DNA of 9,465 nt from Bacteroidota bacterium. GTDB taxonomy: Bacteria; Bacteroidota; Ignavibacteria; Ignavibacteriales; Ignavibacteriaceae. Positions 1-6,950 of this stretch are shown one piece after another. The notes beneath the pieces were generated by a model. It had not been told where the DNA came from, searched no databases, and saw only the letters and a list, made by a program, of their open reading frames with translations. Each line of letters opens with the position of its first letter. Within the stretch, counting starts at the first letter, position 1. Where the stretch lies: the NCBI GenBank assembly GCA_023406915.1, contig JAEXTR010000221.1, forward strand, positions 1 through 9,465. The letters run 5' to 3'. The translations under genes were made by a program, and so were the position numbers.

Positions 1-167
1 CCCCAGACCACACCCTTCCAAAGAATTAGTTTCAGGGGGAAAGGATTGTAAAGCTTTTTTGCCACCATCCATTTGGCGGCAAATTCACCGAGTGTTCCAA
101 GAATGGCAAATTGAACTATAGCTGATAATAGAGGGTACTCGGTAACAAAACTGATATAAAAAGACAT
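1..167 (-). CDS. Small integral membrane protein, partial (N-terminal 55 residues)
   Basis: An uninterrupted reading frame starts with ATG at 167 and runs off the left edge, so only the first 55 codons are visible. The translation begins MSFYISFVTEYPLLSAIVQF and contains a hydrophobic stretch with the sequence QFAILGTLGE (about residues 19-28), then a basic segment, a P-F-P-L-K motif (about 42-46) and W-K-G-V-V-W at the edge, where a second hydrophobic segment appears to begin. From memory this resembles a family of uncharacterised multi-pass membrane proteins of anaerobes, which often carry LGTxGE near the N-terminus. No function can be assigned. No strong ribosome binding site precedes the ATG; the upstream bases are AT-rich. 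The gene is transcribed away from the receiver gene at 350. The frame is short, so the call rests on the lack of stops, the membrane-protein composition and the recalled motif. Confidence 0.6.
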   Translation of the reverse strand, partial: MSFYISFVTEYPLLSAIVQFAILGTLGEFAAKWMVAKKLYNPFPLKLILWKGVVW

Positions 168-349
168 GGTTATCTGCTTAATTATTGAAATATGTTAGTG
201 AAAAATAAGATATGAAATGGAAATTTCAGTAAGATTCTGCCGACCTCGTTGCCTGAAGTCGATAAAAATTGTTTAAAACCGCACGAGAGAAAATTACTAA
301 ACTCATATACGGAATTCTCCGATAATAACCTGAAACAAACTATTGTGTT
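168..349. other. Divergent intergenic region, likely promoters for both flanking genes
   Basis: This 182-bp AT-rich gap separates two divergently transcribed genes, so promoters in both directions are expected here. I see only weak sigma-70-like hexamers (TTGAAA at 185-190, TTGTTT at 269-274) with no well-spaced -10 partner, and a short dyad CGGA-ATTC-TCCG at 310-321 whose arms are only 4 bp. No convincing operator, riboswitch or small ORF was found. Confidence 0.4.
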
Positions 350-742
350 ATGGCTGCCAACAACAATTCATATAAAATTCTTCTGCTTGATGACGATGAT
401 AAGCTCCGGTTTAATCTGAAGTTGTTTCTTGAGGATGAAGAGTTTGACTGCATCGCAGTTGAAAACGCTGAGAAGGCACTGGAAGTCCTTCAAACTCATC
501 GTTTTGATATTGCCATTGTTGACATCCGCCTTCCCGGGATTCCCGGCGATGAATTTATTCCTCAGGCGAATAAGATAGATCCTACACTCCGCTACATAAT
601 CCACACCGGTTCAACAGATTTTAAACTGAGTGATCAGCTTATTGATATCGGTGTGACTCAGGATTTTGTGTACATCAAGCCTGTACCGAATATGAGTGTG
701 TTCCTGGAGGCCTTCCGAAAGCTTCTTTCTGGTACTCCTTAA
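350..742 (+). CDS. Stand-alone response regulator receiver domain protein
   Basis: This 130-residue protein is a single CheY-like receiver domain filling almost the whole chain. The acidic pocket is D14-D17 in LLLDDDD, the likely phosphoacceptor is D58 in IVDIRLPG, the switch residue is T86 in HTGS, and the conserved lysine is K110 in IKPVP. No DNA-binding, GGDEF or other output domain follows, so it probably shuttles phosphoryl groups or acts by protein-protein contact, like CheY or Spo0F. The gene ends 14 bp before the next histidine kinase gene, whose product is a natural phosphodonor; the two are almost certainly co-transcribed. No strong Shine-Dalgarno sequence precedes the ATG. The start was chosen because the receiver fold begins at about residue 8, leaving only a short polar lead. 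The cognate output is not visible in this window. Confidence 0.92.
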   Translation: MAANNNSYKILLLDDDDKLRFNLKLFLEDEEFDCIAVENAEKALEVLQTHRFDIAIVDIRLPGIPGDEFIPQANKIDPTLRYIIHTGSTDFKLSDQLIDIGVTQDFVYIKPVPNMSVFLEAFRKLLSGTP

Positions 743-756
743 TTCAGGGGTACGCA

Positions 757-2673
757 ATGAATCAAACCCGAATCTACCGCTTCTTCAGCAATAGTATCCA
801 GAATAAGGGCATGCTTTTCTATTTCCTGTTGACTTCAATTTTTATGATTATAGTTCTGATACTTACAGTACTGTTCGTGCAGAAAGAGACCAAGAGTAAT
901 GCTACCAGTATTGTGGAAGTTCAGGGCAGGTTATTTGCCAGGACTGCTGCTGTTGCAATGGCGACTTCTGATCAAGAACTTCTGAATTATGCGTGCAGTT
1001 ATCTGGAACGTGATACGAACATTCAATATGCGGCGCTATATAATGAGCACGACTCTCTATTAAGGCAATTCCATGAACCTGTTATCCCATTGGAAGAAAT
1101 TCCGGATACCGGGGTGATCAGGCACCAAGAGAAGTTGGTACTGGCGGCATCATTCCCTATCCATTATAAGCATATCCAGTATGGCAGGTTTGTGATGATA
1201 TATTCATTGCAGGAAGCCTTGCAAACCAGTTGGGATTTTACATGGCAGGTATCAGTAATCAGTTTTGCAGTATTTCTTCTGGGGCTTCTTGTGATCTATT
1301 TCCTTATCAGGAGACTTACGGGAAATCTGAAAGACCTGAGCTACGCTGCACTAAAGGCAAGCAATGGTGAGTTGAGTCAAAATCTGGCCATTCACTCACA
1401 GGACGAAACAGGCACTCTGGCTGAAGCTTTCAATAACATGCTGGCTAATATAAGAAGTGCAAATGATCACCTGGAAAATAAAAAGTCTTCTGTTGAGAAG
1501 AAAGTAGAATCAGCAATTAGGGAGCTTGAGAAGAAGAACAAGTTCATCGAATATGTTTTTGATTCTGTTCCAATCGTCATTCTTGTACTGCATGGGGATG
1601 ATACCATCCAGTACATGAACTCCTTTGCCCGATCTTATCTGACGAATACTACTCCTGATGCAACCCATCACCTGAATGTATATGAGGGATTTCCAGTGTT
1701 CCGTTTTTCACAGGAGATGCTTGATGCTTCCCGAGCAGAAGGAGTTGCGCTGCAGAAGGAGTTGCTGGTAGAAGAGGAAGAGGGTAAATCTGCTTACTAC
1801 TCGGTCTCTGTATTTCCACTGCATACGGAAACAGATAAAGGCGCAGTAATGATGATTGAGAATATCACTGATCGTAAACGGGTACACGATATTATGATCC
1901 AGAGTGATAAAATGCTTAGTGTTGCAGGACTTGCTGCCGGAATGGCACATGAAATAAATAATCCGCTTGCAACCATCGTGCAGGGAAGTCAGAATATATT
2001 GAGAAGGTTCAGGGAGGATATTCCCAAAAACCTTGAGGCAGCAGAGCGCGCAGGTATTGATATTGATAAAATGCGTTATTATTTTGAATTACGTGATATC
2101 TATTCGATTCTCGATTCAATCCGGAATGCCGCATGGAAGGCATCTGATATTATCCGGAATATGCTTTCATTCAGCAGGAAACGGGAATCGCAGAAGGTCA
2201 TGTACTCGCTGCAAACAGTGATTGATGACACTATCTCACTCGCATATAACGACTATAATTTAAAGAGCAAGTACGATATCAAAGGCATCAGAATTGAGCG
2301 TCAGTTTGAGACGATGCCGGATGTCAGACTTACAGTATCTGAAATGCAGCAGGTTTTGCTGAACATTATTCAGAACGCAGCGCAGGCGATGCACGGCTAT
2401 CTTTCCGAAGGAAAGAAACCAGTCATCAGAATAAGTACGATGAGACAGAACGGTTATGCGAGGATTGAAATAGAGGATAACGGACCCGGCATTCCTGAGA
2501 GTATCAGGCAACGGGTATTCGAACCATTTTTTACAACAAAGGAAGCCGGAGAAGGCACTGGACTTGGTCTTTCAGTTTCCTATATGATCATAAAAACAAA
2601 CCATAATGGTGAACTGCTTGTAGAATCTCAGGTGGGTGTGGGTACAAAGGTTATCATTCTGCTTCCGCTATAG
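757..2673 (+). CDS. Membrane sensor histidine kinase with periplasmic sensor, HAMP and PAS domains
   Basis: This is a 638-residue inner-membrane histidine kinase. A first transmembrane helix lies at about residues 19-42, an extracytoplasmic sensor region at 43-162 (CHASE8- or single-Cache-like in length and motifs such as AALYNEHDS), a second helix at 163-185, a HAMP linker at about 186-240, a coiled coil to about 262, and a PAS domain at about 263-372. The kinase core has H398 in GMAHEINNPL, N540 in the N box, the G1 motif DNGPGIP (574-580), the F box FEPFF and the G2 motif GTGLGL (600-605). About 55 residues separate the H box from the SFSRK motif that ends the dimerisation region, a layout I associate with kinases of Desulfovibrio-like anaerobes. 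An AGGGG ribosome binding site lies at 746-750. The partner is probably the receiver encoded just upstream or the receiver of the hybrid kinase downstream. The ligand is unknown. Confidence 0.93.
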   Translation: MNQTRIYRFFSNSIQNKGMLFYFLLTSIFMIIVLILTVLFVQKETKSNATSIVEVQGRLFARTAAVAMATSDQELLNYACSYLERDTNIQYAALYNEHDSLLRQFHEPVIPLEEIPDTGVIRHQEKLVLAASFPIHYKHIQYGRFVMIYSLQEALQTSWDFTWQVSVISFAVFLLGLLVIYFLIRRLTGNLKDLSYAALKASNGELSQNLAIHSQDETGTLAEAFNNMLANIRSANDHLENKKSSVEKKVESAIRELEKKNKFIEYVFDSVPIVILVLHGDDTIQYMNSFARSYLTNTTPDATHHLNVYEGFPVFRFSQEMLDASRAEGVALQKELLVEEEEGKSAYYSVSVFPLHTETDKGAVMMIENITDRKRVHDIMIQSDKMLSVAGLAAGMAHEINNPLATIVQGSQNILRRFREDIPKNLEAAERAGIDIDKMRYYFELRDIYSILDSIRNAAWKASDIIRNMLSFSRKRESQKVMYSLQTVIDDTISLAYNDYNLKSKYDIKGIRIERQFETMPDVRLTVSEMQQVLLNIIQNAAQAMHGYLSEGKKPVIRISTMRQNGYARIEIEDNGPGIPESIRQRVFEPFFTTKEAGEGTGLGLSVSYMIIKTNHNGELLVESQVGVGTKVIILLPL

Positions 2674-2702
2674 CAGTGGTATGAGGCAGTATGATTTTTT
2701 TT
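2659..2702 (+). terminator. Possible weak intrinsic terminator or attenuator between the kinase genes
   Basis: The end of the membrane kinase gene, including its stop codon, can fold as CTGCTT (2659-2664) pairing with AGGCAG (2684-2689), with an inner stem CCGCT/AGTGG (2665-2669 with 2675-2679) and a 4-nt bulge. Each stem contains one G-T wobble. Five bases later there is a run of eight T (2695-2702). This has the layout of a rho-independent terminator, but the stem is imperfect. It lies 27 bp before the hybrid kinase start, so partial termination would lower expression of that gene. Confidence 0.35.
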
Positions 2703-2729
2703 CGTATTCGGAAAGCAGAGTGAAGTGCT

Positions 2730-3953
2730 ATGAAAAATGTTACCAGTAAGCTATCAGACAGTCAGCTTGTTTCTTTTGCCAATATAAAAATATTGGTAAT
2801 TGACGACGATATTGATCTGTGCAACAGCATCAAGTTTTTCTTTGAGGATCACGACTCAGAGGTGTACTCAGCTAATGATGGACTGACAGGAGTACAGTTA
2901 TTCCAGAGTGTTCAGCCAGATTTAGTTCTTGTAGATCTGAATATGCCGATGGTCGGAGGGGACAAGGTCATATCAGAAATCAGCAGTGTCTCTTCCTCAA
3001 CCCCCATTATCGTAGTTTCCGGTACGGGTGTTATTAAGGAAGCTGTCCGGGCTCTGAATCTTGGCGCATGGGATTTTGTTACCAAGCCTATTCTAAATTT
3101 TGAAGAATTAGAGATGAGTGTTCACCGTGTTCTAGAGCGTGCACAGTTGATCAGGGAAAACAATGAATACAAACTGAATCTGGAACGGCTTGTCGTTGAA
3201 AGGACGAAAGAACTTCAGCAGACTATTCACGAACTCTCCATTGCTAAGGAAAAGGCTGATAAACTGAACCGCCTGAAATCCGAGTTTCTTGCACAAATGT
3301 CCCATGAGATTCGCACACCCCTCAACGCAATTATCAGCTACAGTGGTTTTCTGATGGAAGAACTGCACGGTAAAGTTTCTATGGAAATAGAAGGATACTT
3401 TAAGGTGATGCGGAAAGGCGGCGAAAGGATTATCCGCACAATGGAACAAATACTCAGTTACAGTGAATTGGTTGCCGGTGCCTACAATCCTGCCTTTGAA
3501 TCAATTCAACTGAACGAAGAAATCAAGCGGGTGATAGATTCTGTTTCAGGAAAATGTTTGGATAAGAGTTTTATGGTCACCATGTCGCTTGATGATACGA
3601 TCAATACGATACAGGCTGACCGTTTTTCAGTGGAACAGATCCTCCATCATGTGATGGATAACGCCGTAAAGTTCACTGAGCGTGGAGGTATTAATATTGA
3701 GACCAAACTGTTGCCGGATGGTACTACTCAGGTCAGGATTTCAGATACTGGTGTGGGTATTTCTCCTGAGTATATGAACAGACTGTATGAACCTTTTTCT
3801 CAGGAACACCAGGGATATTCCCGAAGGTATGAGGGTAACGGACTTGGTCTTGCACTTGTTAAGCGATATTGCGAAATCAATCGTGTTATGATCTCTCTTG
3901 AATCACAGCAAGGCAAAGGAACAACCGTACAACTTCTATTTCCCGCCAGGTAG
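2730..3953 (+). CDS. Hybrid protein: N-terminal receiver fused to histidine kinase
   Basis: This 407-residue protein has no membrane segment and should be cytoplasmic. A receiver domain occupies about residues 18-135, with D25-D27 as the acidic pocket, D69 as the likely phosphoacceptor in LVDLNMP, S97 as the switch residue and K119 in TKP. A coiled-coil helix (about 138-185) leads into a HisKA domain with H192 in MSHEIRTPLNA, then a HATPase domain with N311 in the N box, G1 motif DTGVGIS (339-345), F box YEPF and G2 motif GNGLGL (369-374). All catalytic residues are present. The receiver-first order means that upstream phosphorylation may control the kinase rather than the kinase phosphorylating its own tail. 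It follows the membrane kinase by 56 bp in the same direction and probably belongs to the same phosphorelay. The ribosome binding site is weak (GAGTGAAG region before 2730). Its own downstream target is not encoded here. Confidence 0.92.
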   Translation: MKNVTSKLSDSQLVSFANIKILVIDDDIDLCNSIKFFFEDHDSEVYSANDGLTGVQLFQSVQPDLVLVDLNMPMVGGDKVISEISSVSSSTPIIVVSGTGVIKEAVRALNLGAWDFVTKPILNFEELEMSVHRVLERAQLIRENNEYKLNLERLVVERTKELQQTIHELSIAKEKADKLNRLKSEFLAQMSHEIRTPLNAIISYSGFLMEELHGKVSMEIEGYFKVMRKGGERIIRTMEQILSYSELVAGAYNPAFESIQLNEEIKRVIDSVSGKCLDKSFMVTMSLDDTINTIQADRFSVEQILHHVMDNAVKFTERGGINIETKLLPDGTTQVRISDTGVGISPEYMNRLYEPFSQEHQGYSRRYEGNGLGLALVKRYCEINRVMISLESQQGKGTTVQLLFPAR

Positions 3954-3964
3954 TTCGTAAACGG

Positions 3965-5119
3965 TTACATCCATTCGACGATTACAAGCTTTCCTTTTTC
4001 CCGGAGCTTCTCTGCCAGGAGTTGCACAATTGTTCTTCGGGGAAGAATTCTCAGCTGCACATAACTGATATCGTCATTTGCCGGATTAATGCTACCCCCC
4101 ACAAAAAAGTTAATTCTGTCAGCAACCCTGATATAGGACGCAAGTTCAGAAACTGGGTTTTTCTTTTCCAGCTTTTCCGGGTCAGCATCTATGATGTTGT
4201 ATAACTGATTAAGGGTTACTGCACCTTCCGTTACCAGGTCCACATTTTTTAATGTATAGGCAGGCGGCGTGATAGGGCTTGCAAATGATTCATCAATCGA
4301 AAGTATTTCACGTGTTACCCGGGATACAATCTTCGCAGTGGTGCCACCGCAGACAATTTTAAACCCTTCATGCTCAAAGAACCTTCTTACGGTGCTATCA
4401 TCTCTGTTTGGAGACTCAGGCGCACCTGTAAGGATATTTGCTACGGTACCTTTCCTGCTGTGCGCCAGCAAAGCTGTGCAATCATCTTCGGGTTTACCAA
4501 GCCAAAAATCTCTTGCCCGCTTTTTCAACAATGCAGGGATTTCGTTTAATGACATCCCATGGGAGAGCTCATAGTTGATGTATTCGGTTATGTCCTCAAT
4601 CTGCCACCCCTGGTTTCGTCCCTTGCCGATTCCAGCCTGAGTTATGCCGTCGCTCATCAGCACGAAAGACTCATTTGGCTTCAGGGAAATGCTGAGTTCC
4701 GAGATGATACTGTTCCCAATAGTGTAAACATTTGGTTTTGGCAGTGTGGCATATCTGCCAGAAACAATCACAGGTGGCGGAGTATCAAATGAGAGTATGG
4801 TTGTAAGCCCGTTATTCAGTACACGTGCCATTGAGAATGCTGCATACGGAAGGTCTTTTGCCGGAGCATCACTCATGGTCTGGATGACGTTTCTGAACGC
4901 CTTGCGCAGGGAAAAGCCCTGACGAAGCAGCTCATTCAGCCTTGATACGCACATAGTGGCGTAGATATTAGCTTTCACACCAGACCCGAGCCCATCAGCA
5001 AGAATTACAGTAGTGGCGTTTTTATACCGTTCCGTATGGACTACATCTCCATTCGGGTGTCCTTCACGCTTGGGTGAACTGCTTACATTTACTTCGAGGT
5101 GTATATATCCCGCAGCCAT
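3965..5119 (-). CDS. SpoIIE/PP2C-type Ser/Thr phosphatase linked to sensory hydrogenase
   Basis: This is a 384-residue soluble protein. Residues 1 to about 220 form a SpoIIE-like PP2C phosphatase: the metal-binding aspartates appear as GD (D25), ADGLGSG (D42), MSDGIT (D157) and PEDDCT (D212, D213). Such enzymes remove phosphate from serine or threonine of partner proteins, often anti-sigma factor antagonists. Residues from about 221 to 384 form a second region with CGGTTAKIV (257-265) and DLVTEGAVTL (294-303); I recognise it as recurring in hydrogenase-linked phosphatases but know no function for it. The ATG at 5119 is preceded by AGGAAAAGG (5123-5131) and lies inside the end of hydS, overlapping it by 31 bp, so translation is probably coupled. 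This gene neighbourhood is known for group C [FeFe] hydrogenases, where the phosphatase is proposed to be the signalling output. Its substrate is not in this window. There are no transmembrane segments. Confidence 0.88.
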   Translation of the reverse strand: MAAGYIHLEVNVSSSPKREGHPNGDVVHTERYKNATTVILADGLGSGVKANIYATMCVSRLNELLRQGFSLRKAFRNVIQTMSDAPAKDLPYAAFSMARVLNNGLTTILSFDTPPPVIVSGRYATLPKPNVYTIGNSIISELSISLKPNESFVLMSDGITQAGIGKGRNQGWQIEDITEYINYELSHGMSLNEIPALLKKRARDFWLGKPEDDCTALLAHSRKGTVANILTGAPESPNRDDSTVRRFFEHEGFKIVCGGTTAKIVSRVTREILSIDESFASPITPPAYTLKNVDLVTEGAVTLNQLYNIIDADPEKLEKKNPVSELASYIRVADRINFFVGGSINPANDDISYVQLRILPRRTIVQLLAEKLREKGKLVIVEWM

Positions 5120-6855
5120 TTCCCTTTTCCTGTAGATTTTTTTTCTTCATCTTCTGTCATTTTCATCAGGTTCTCAACCAGTTCTTCGCCCTTTGCGGTA
5201 CTTTCACCCAGAAACTTTGCAAGTTCCTGAGCCATGGTAATCTGATGCTCCAGAAGGTTCTGCGCCTGAAGCACAGTTTTTGTTCTCAGGGCAGCAAGCT
5301 TATTCGTGCTGATAATGTTCTTCGTGACATCAACAAAGATTCCTACAAATTGTTTATCCTCGCGCAGCCTGTACAGTTTGAGGTGACAGATAATGCCATA
5401 GCGATCGTAGTTTACTTCATTTTCTAGCAGATCACGGTCACTTGCTGCAAGCTCTTCAAACATTTCCGGGCTCATAAGGGAAGATATTTTCTTTCCGATC
5501 AATGCGTCTCCGCACCGGAACATATTTCTGAATGCAGGATTCATATAAATAAATTCCATGTTTTCATTCAGGATGATGATACCGTTAGGTGACGTATCAA
5601 TTACTTTGTCTGTTTTTCGTTCTGCAAGGCGTCTCATGTAGGGAAGGCACATTTCTGTCTGAGCCATACCATGGATAACGGCAATTGCCTTTTCCCGACA
5701 GGTTGGATACCCGCATGCACCACAGTTAAGTTCATCTTCCGGAGTGAACTTCCCGGTTGATTCCAGGATTTGTTTAATGCTCGATTCCTGAGGTTCAGCA
5801 GCATTTACATTTTTATCAGTAAACTGGTAACCAGAAACGGGAATTGCCTTCTTTTGCTGGTCAGGCTTGCTCTTTTTTGTCTCCTGTGCATAACGCAGTA
5901 CATCGCTGCGCCTTTCAAACAGGTTTCTGTCTGTGGTTAATCCGGGTCCGTTAATACAGCCCATGTCGCAGAACAGAGGTTCTGAAACGAGATTTGCATC
6001 AGTTGAAAAAGCAATGACCTCCCTGATTTGATTGTAACCGGAGACTGTGGTGTAGGAAGTCTGAAAATCAGATTCTGGGATACCGGCAGTTTTCAACAGT
6101 CCACCCATGACTGGGAAGTAGGCTGCATCGCCTGCAGGGTCATTGTCAAAACCACTGTCTTCAAGGTTATTGATCTGGATACCTTCCAGATCAAGCAGGC
6201 TCTTAAGTTCATCAAACGTAATCACCGCATCAGGACCGTTTGTATTCTCCGGTCTTTCTGCTTCAGCTTTTTTTGCAATACAGGGTCCGGCAAATACGAG
6301 TGCTGCATCCTTTGGCAATTTCTTTCTGAGCATCTTTGCGTGGACTATCATTGGTGATGCAGCAGGTACAAGGTTATCAATTGCAGACGGTGCGTATTTT
6401 TCCACATAATTTACAACAACGGGGCATGCGGTACAGATGTGGGACTTATCTGGGTGACTATTGATACAGTCCAGCGTTGCCATAGCAGAATAGTATGCGC
6501 CTTCAGCGGTAAGGCCTACAAACTGAAATCCAAGTCTCCGTAGTGCTGAGGGAAGGCGTTTCTGCTCTGAAAGGGTAAATGCAGCCGGGAACGAAGGGGC
6601 TACAGAGATAGCAACATATTTGCGTTCCTTCAGAAGCTGAATGACTGTTTCAGTATCGTCACGGTATGCCTTGGCATGCTGCGGGCATTCCCTTATGCAC
6701 TGACCACACAGAATGCACAACGACTCATCAACAGCTGCCTGGTTATTTTCCATTCTGATTGCCTTAACCGGGCAAACCCTGACACAACGGTAGCAGTCAC
6801 GGCATTTTGCTTTATTTGTAAAAATAATCTGACTAGAAGTTTTCTTATAAGGCAT
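5089..6855 (-). CDS. hydS: Sensory (group C-like) [FeFe] hydrogenase with PAS domain
   Basis: This 588-residue protein is a modular [FeFe] hydrogenase of the putative sensory type. Two [4Fe-4S] ferredoxin motifs come first (C18, C21, C24, C28 and C47, C50, C53, C57). The H-cluster domain (about 75-325) has its ligands in CTACPVV (C144), AGPCIAKK (C192) and FCDMGCINGPG (C296, C300). A CX2CX4CX16C iron-sulfur domain follows (C378, C381, C386, C403), then a PAS domain (about 412-512) and a C-terminal coiled coil (about 515-570). The proton-relay cysteine of catalytic enzymes is replaced by A143 and the active-site methionine by G190, as in characterised HydS proteins, which turn over slowly. It probably senses H2 or redox state in the cytoplasm and passes the signal through PAS and coiled coil to the phosphatase encoded next. 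A Shine-Dalgarno GGAAAGA lies at 6861-6867. Related proteins are also called HfsB. It cannot be excluded that it retains some metabolic turnover. Confidence 0.93.
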   Translation of the reverse strand: MPYKKTSSQIIFTNKAKCRDCYRCVRVCPVKAIRMENNQAAVDESLCILCGQCIRECPQHAKAYRDDTETVIQLLKERKYVAISVAPSFPAAFTLSEQKRLPSALRRLGFQFVGLTAEGAYYSAMATLDCINSHPDKSHICTACPVVVNYVEKYAPSAIDNLVPAASPMIVHAKMLRKKLPKDAALVFAGPCIAKKAEAERPENTNGPDAVITFDELKSLLDLEGIQINNLEDSGFDNDPAGDAAYFPVMGGLLKTAGIPESDFQTSYTTVSGYNQIREVIAFSTDANLVSEPLFCDMGCINGPGLTTDRNLFERRSDVLRYAQETKKSKPDQQKKAIPVSGYQFTDKNVNAAEPQESSIKQILESTGKFTPEDELNCGACGYPTCREKAIAVIHGMAQTEMCLPYMRRLAERKTDKVIDTSPNGIIILNENMEFIYMNPAFRNMFRCGDALIGKKISSLMSPEMFEELAASDRDLLENEVNYDRYGIICHLKLYRLREDKQFVGIFVDVTKNIISTNKLAALRTKTVLQAQNLLEHQITMAQELAKFLGESTAKGEELVENLMKMTEDEEKKSTGKGKWLRDIYTSK

Positions 6856-6870
6856 AAAATTCTTTCCACT

Positions 6871-6920
6871 AAAAAAAAGGAAGGCACGGCGTCCGCAAGA
6901 GGCGATGGACTCCGTGCCCT
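6871..6920 (-). terminator. Intrinsic terminator between hydA and hydS
   Basis: Read on the minus strand, GGCACGG (plus 6912-6918) pairs perfectly with CCGTGCC (plus 6883-6889). The stem extends outward by a G-U and an A-U pair and inward, after one mismatch, by GTCC/GGAC (6907-6910 with 6891-6894) around a 12-nt loop. The 3' arm is followed by eight U (plus 6871-6878). This is a classical rho-independent terminator for the hydA transcript. It ends only 15 bp before the hydS start codon, leaving no room for a separate hydS promoter downstream of it, so hydS probably depends on readthrough. Confidence 0.82.
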
Positions 6921-6950
6921 TAGGTGTTATCCTTTATGCTGAGGGGAAAC

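Noticed and set aside
185..303. Sigma-70-like promoter hexamers upstream of the receiver gene
   Set aside because: TTGAAA (185-190) and TTGTTT (269-274) have no well-matching -10 element at a proper distance in this AT-rich stretch.
310..321. Short dyad CGGA-ATTC-TCCG upstream of the receiver gene as a possible operator
   Set aside because: Arms of only 4 bp are expected by chance and no second copy was noticed.
3132..3449. Minus-strand open frame of 105 codons antisense to the hybrid kinase
   Set aside because: It mirrors the coiled coil and HisKA region of a well-supported gene and has no independent support.
3985..4010. AAGCT...AGCTT inverted repeat near the end of the phosphatase gene as a terminator
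   Set aside because: The stem is only 5 bp, lies inside the coding region, and no suitable T-run follows it in either direction.
5074..5427. Plus-strand open frame of 117 codons antisense to the hydS 3' end
   Set aside because: The translation is Phe- and Cys-rich, as expected for antisense of a charged coiled coil, with no recognisable motif.
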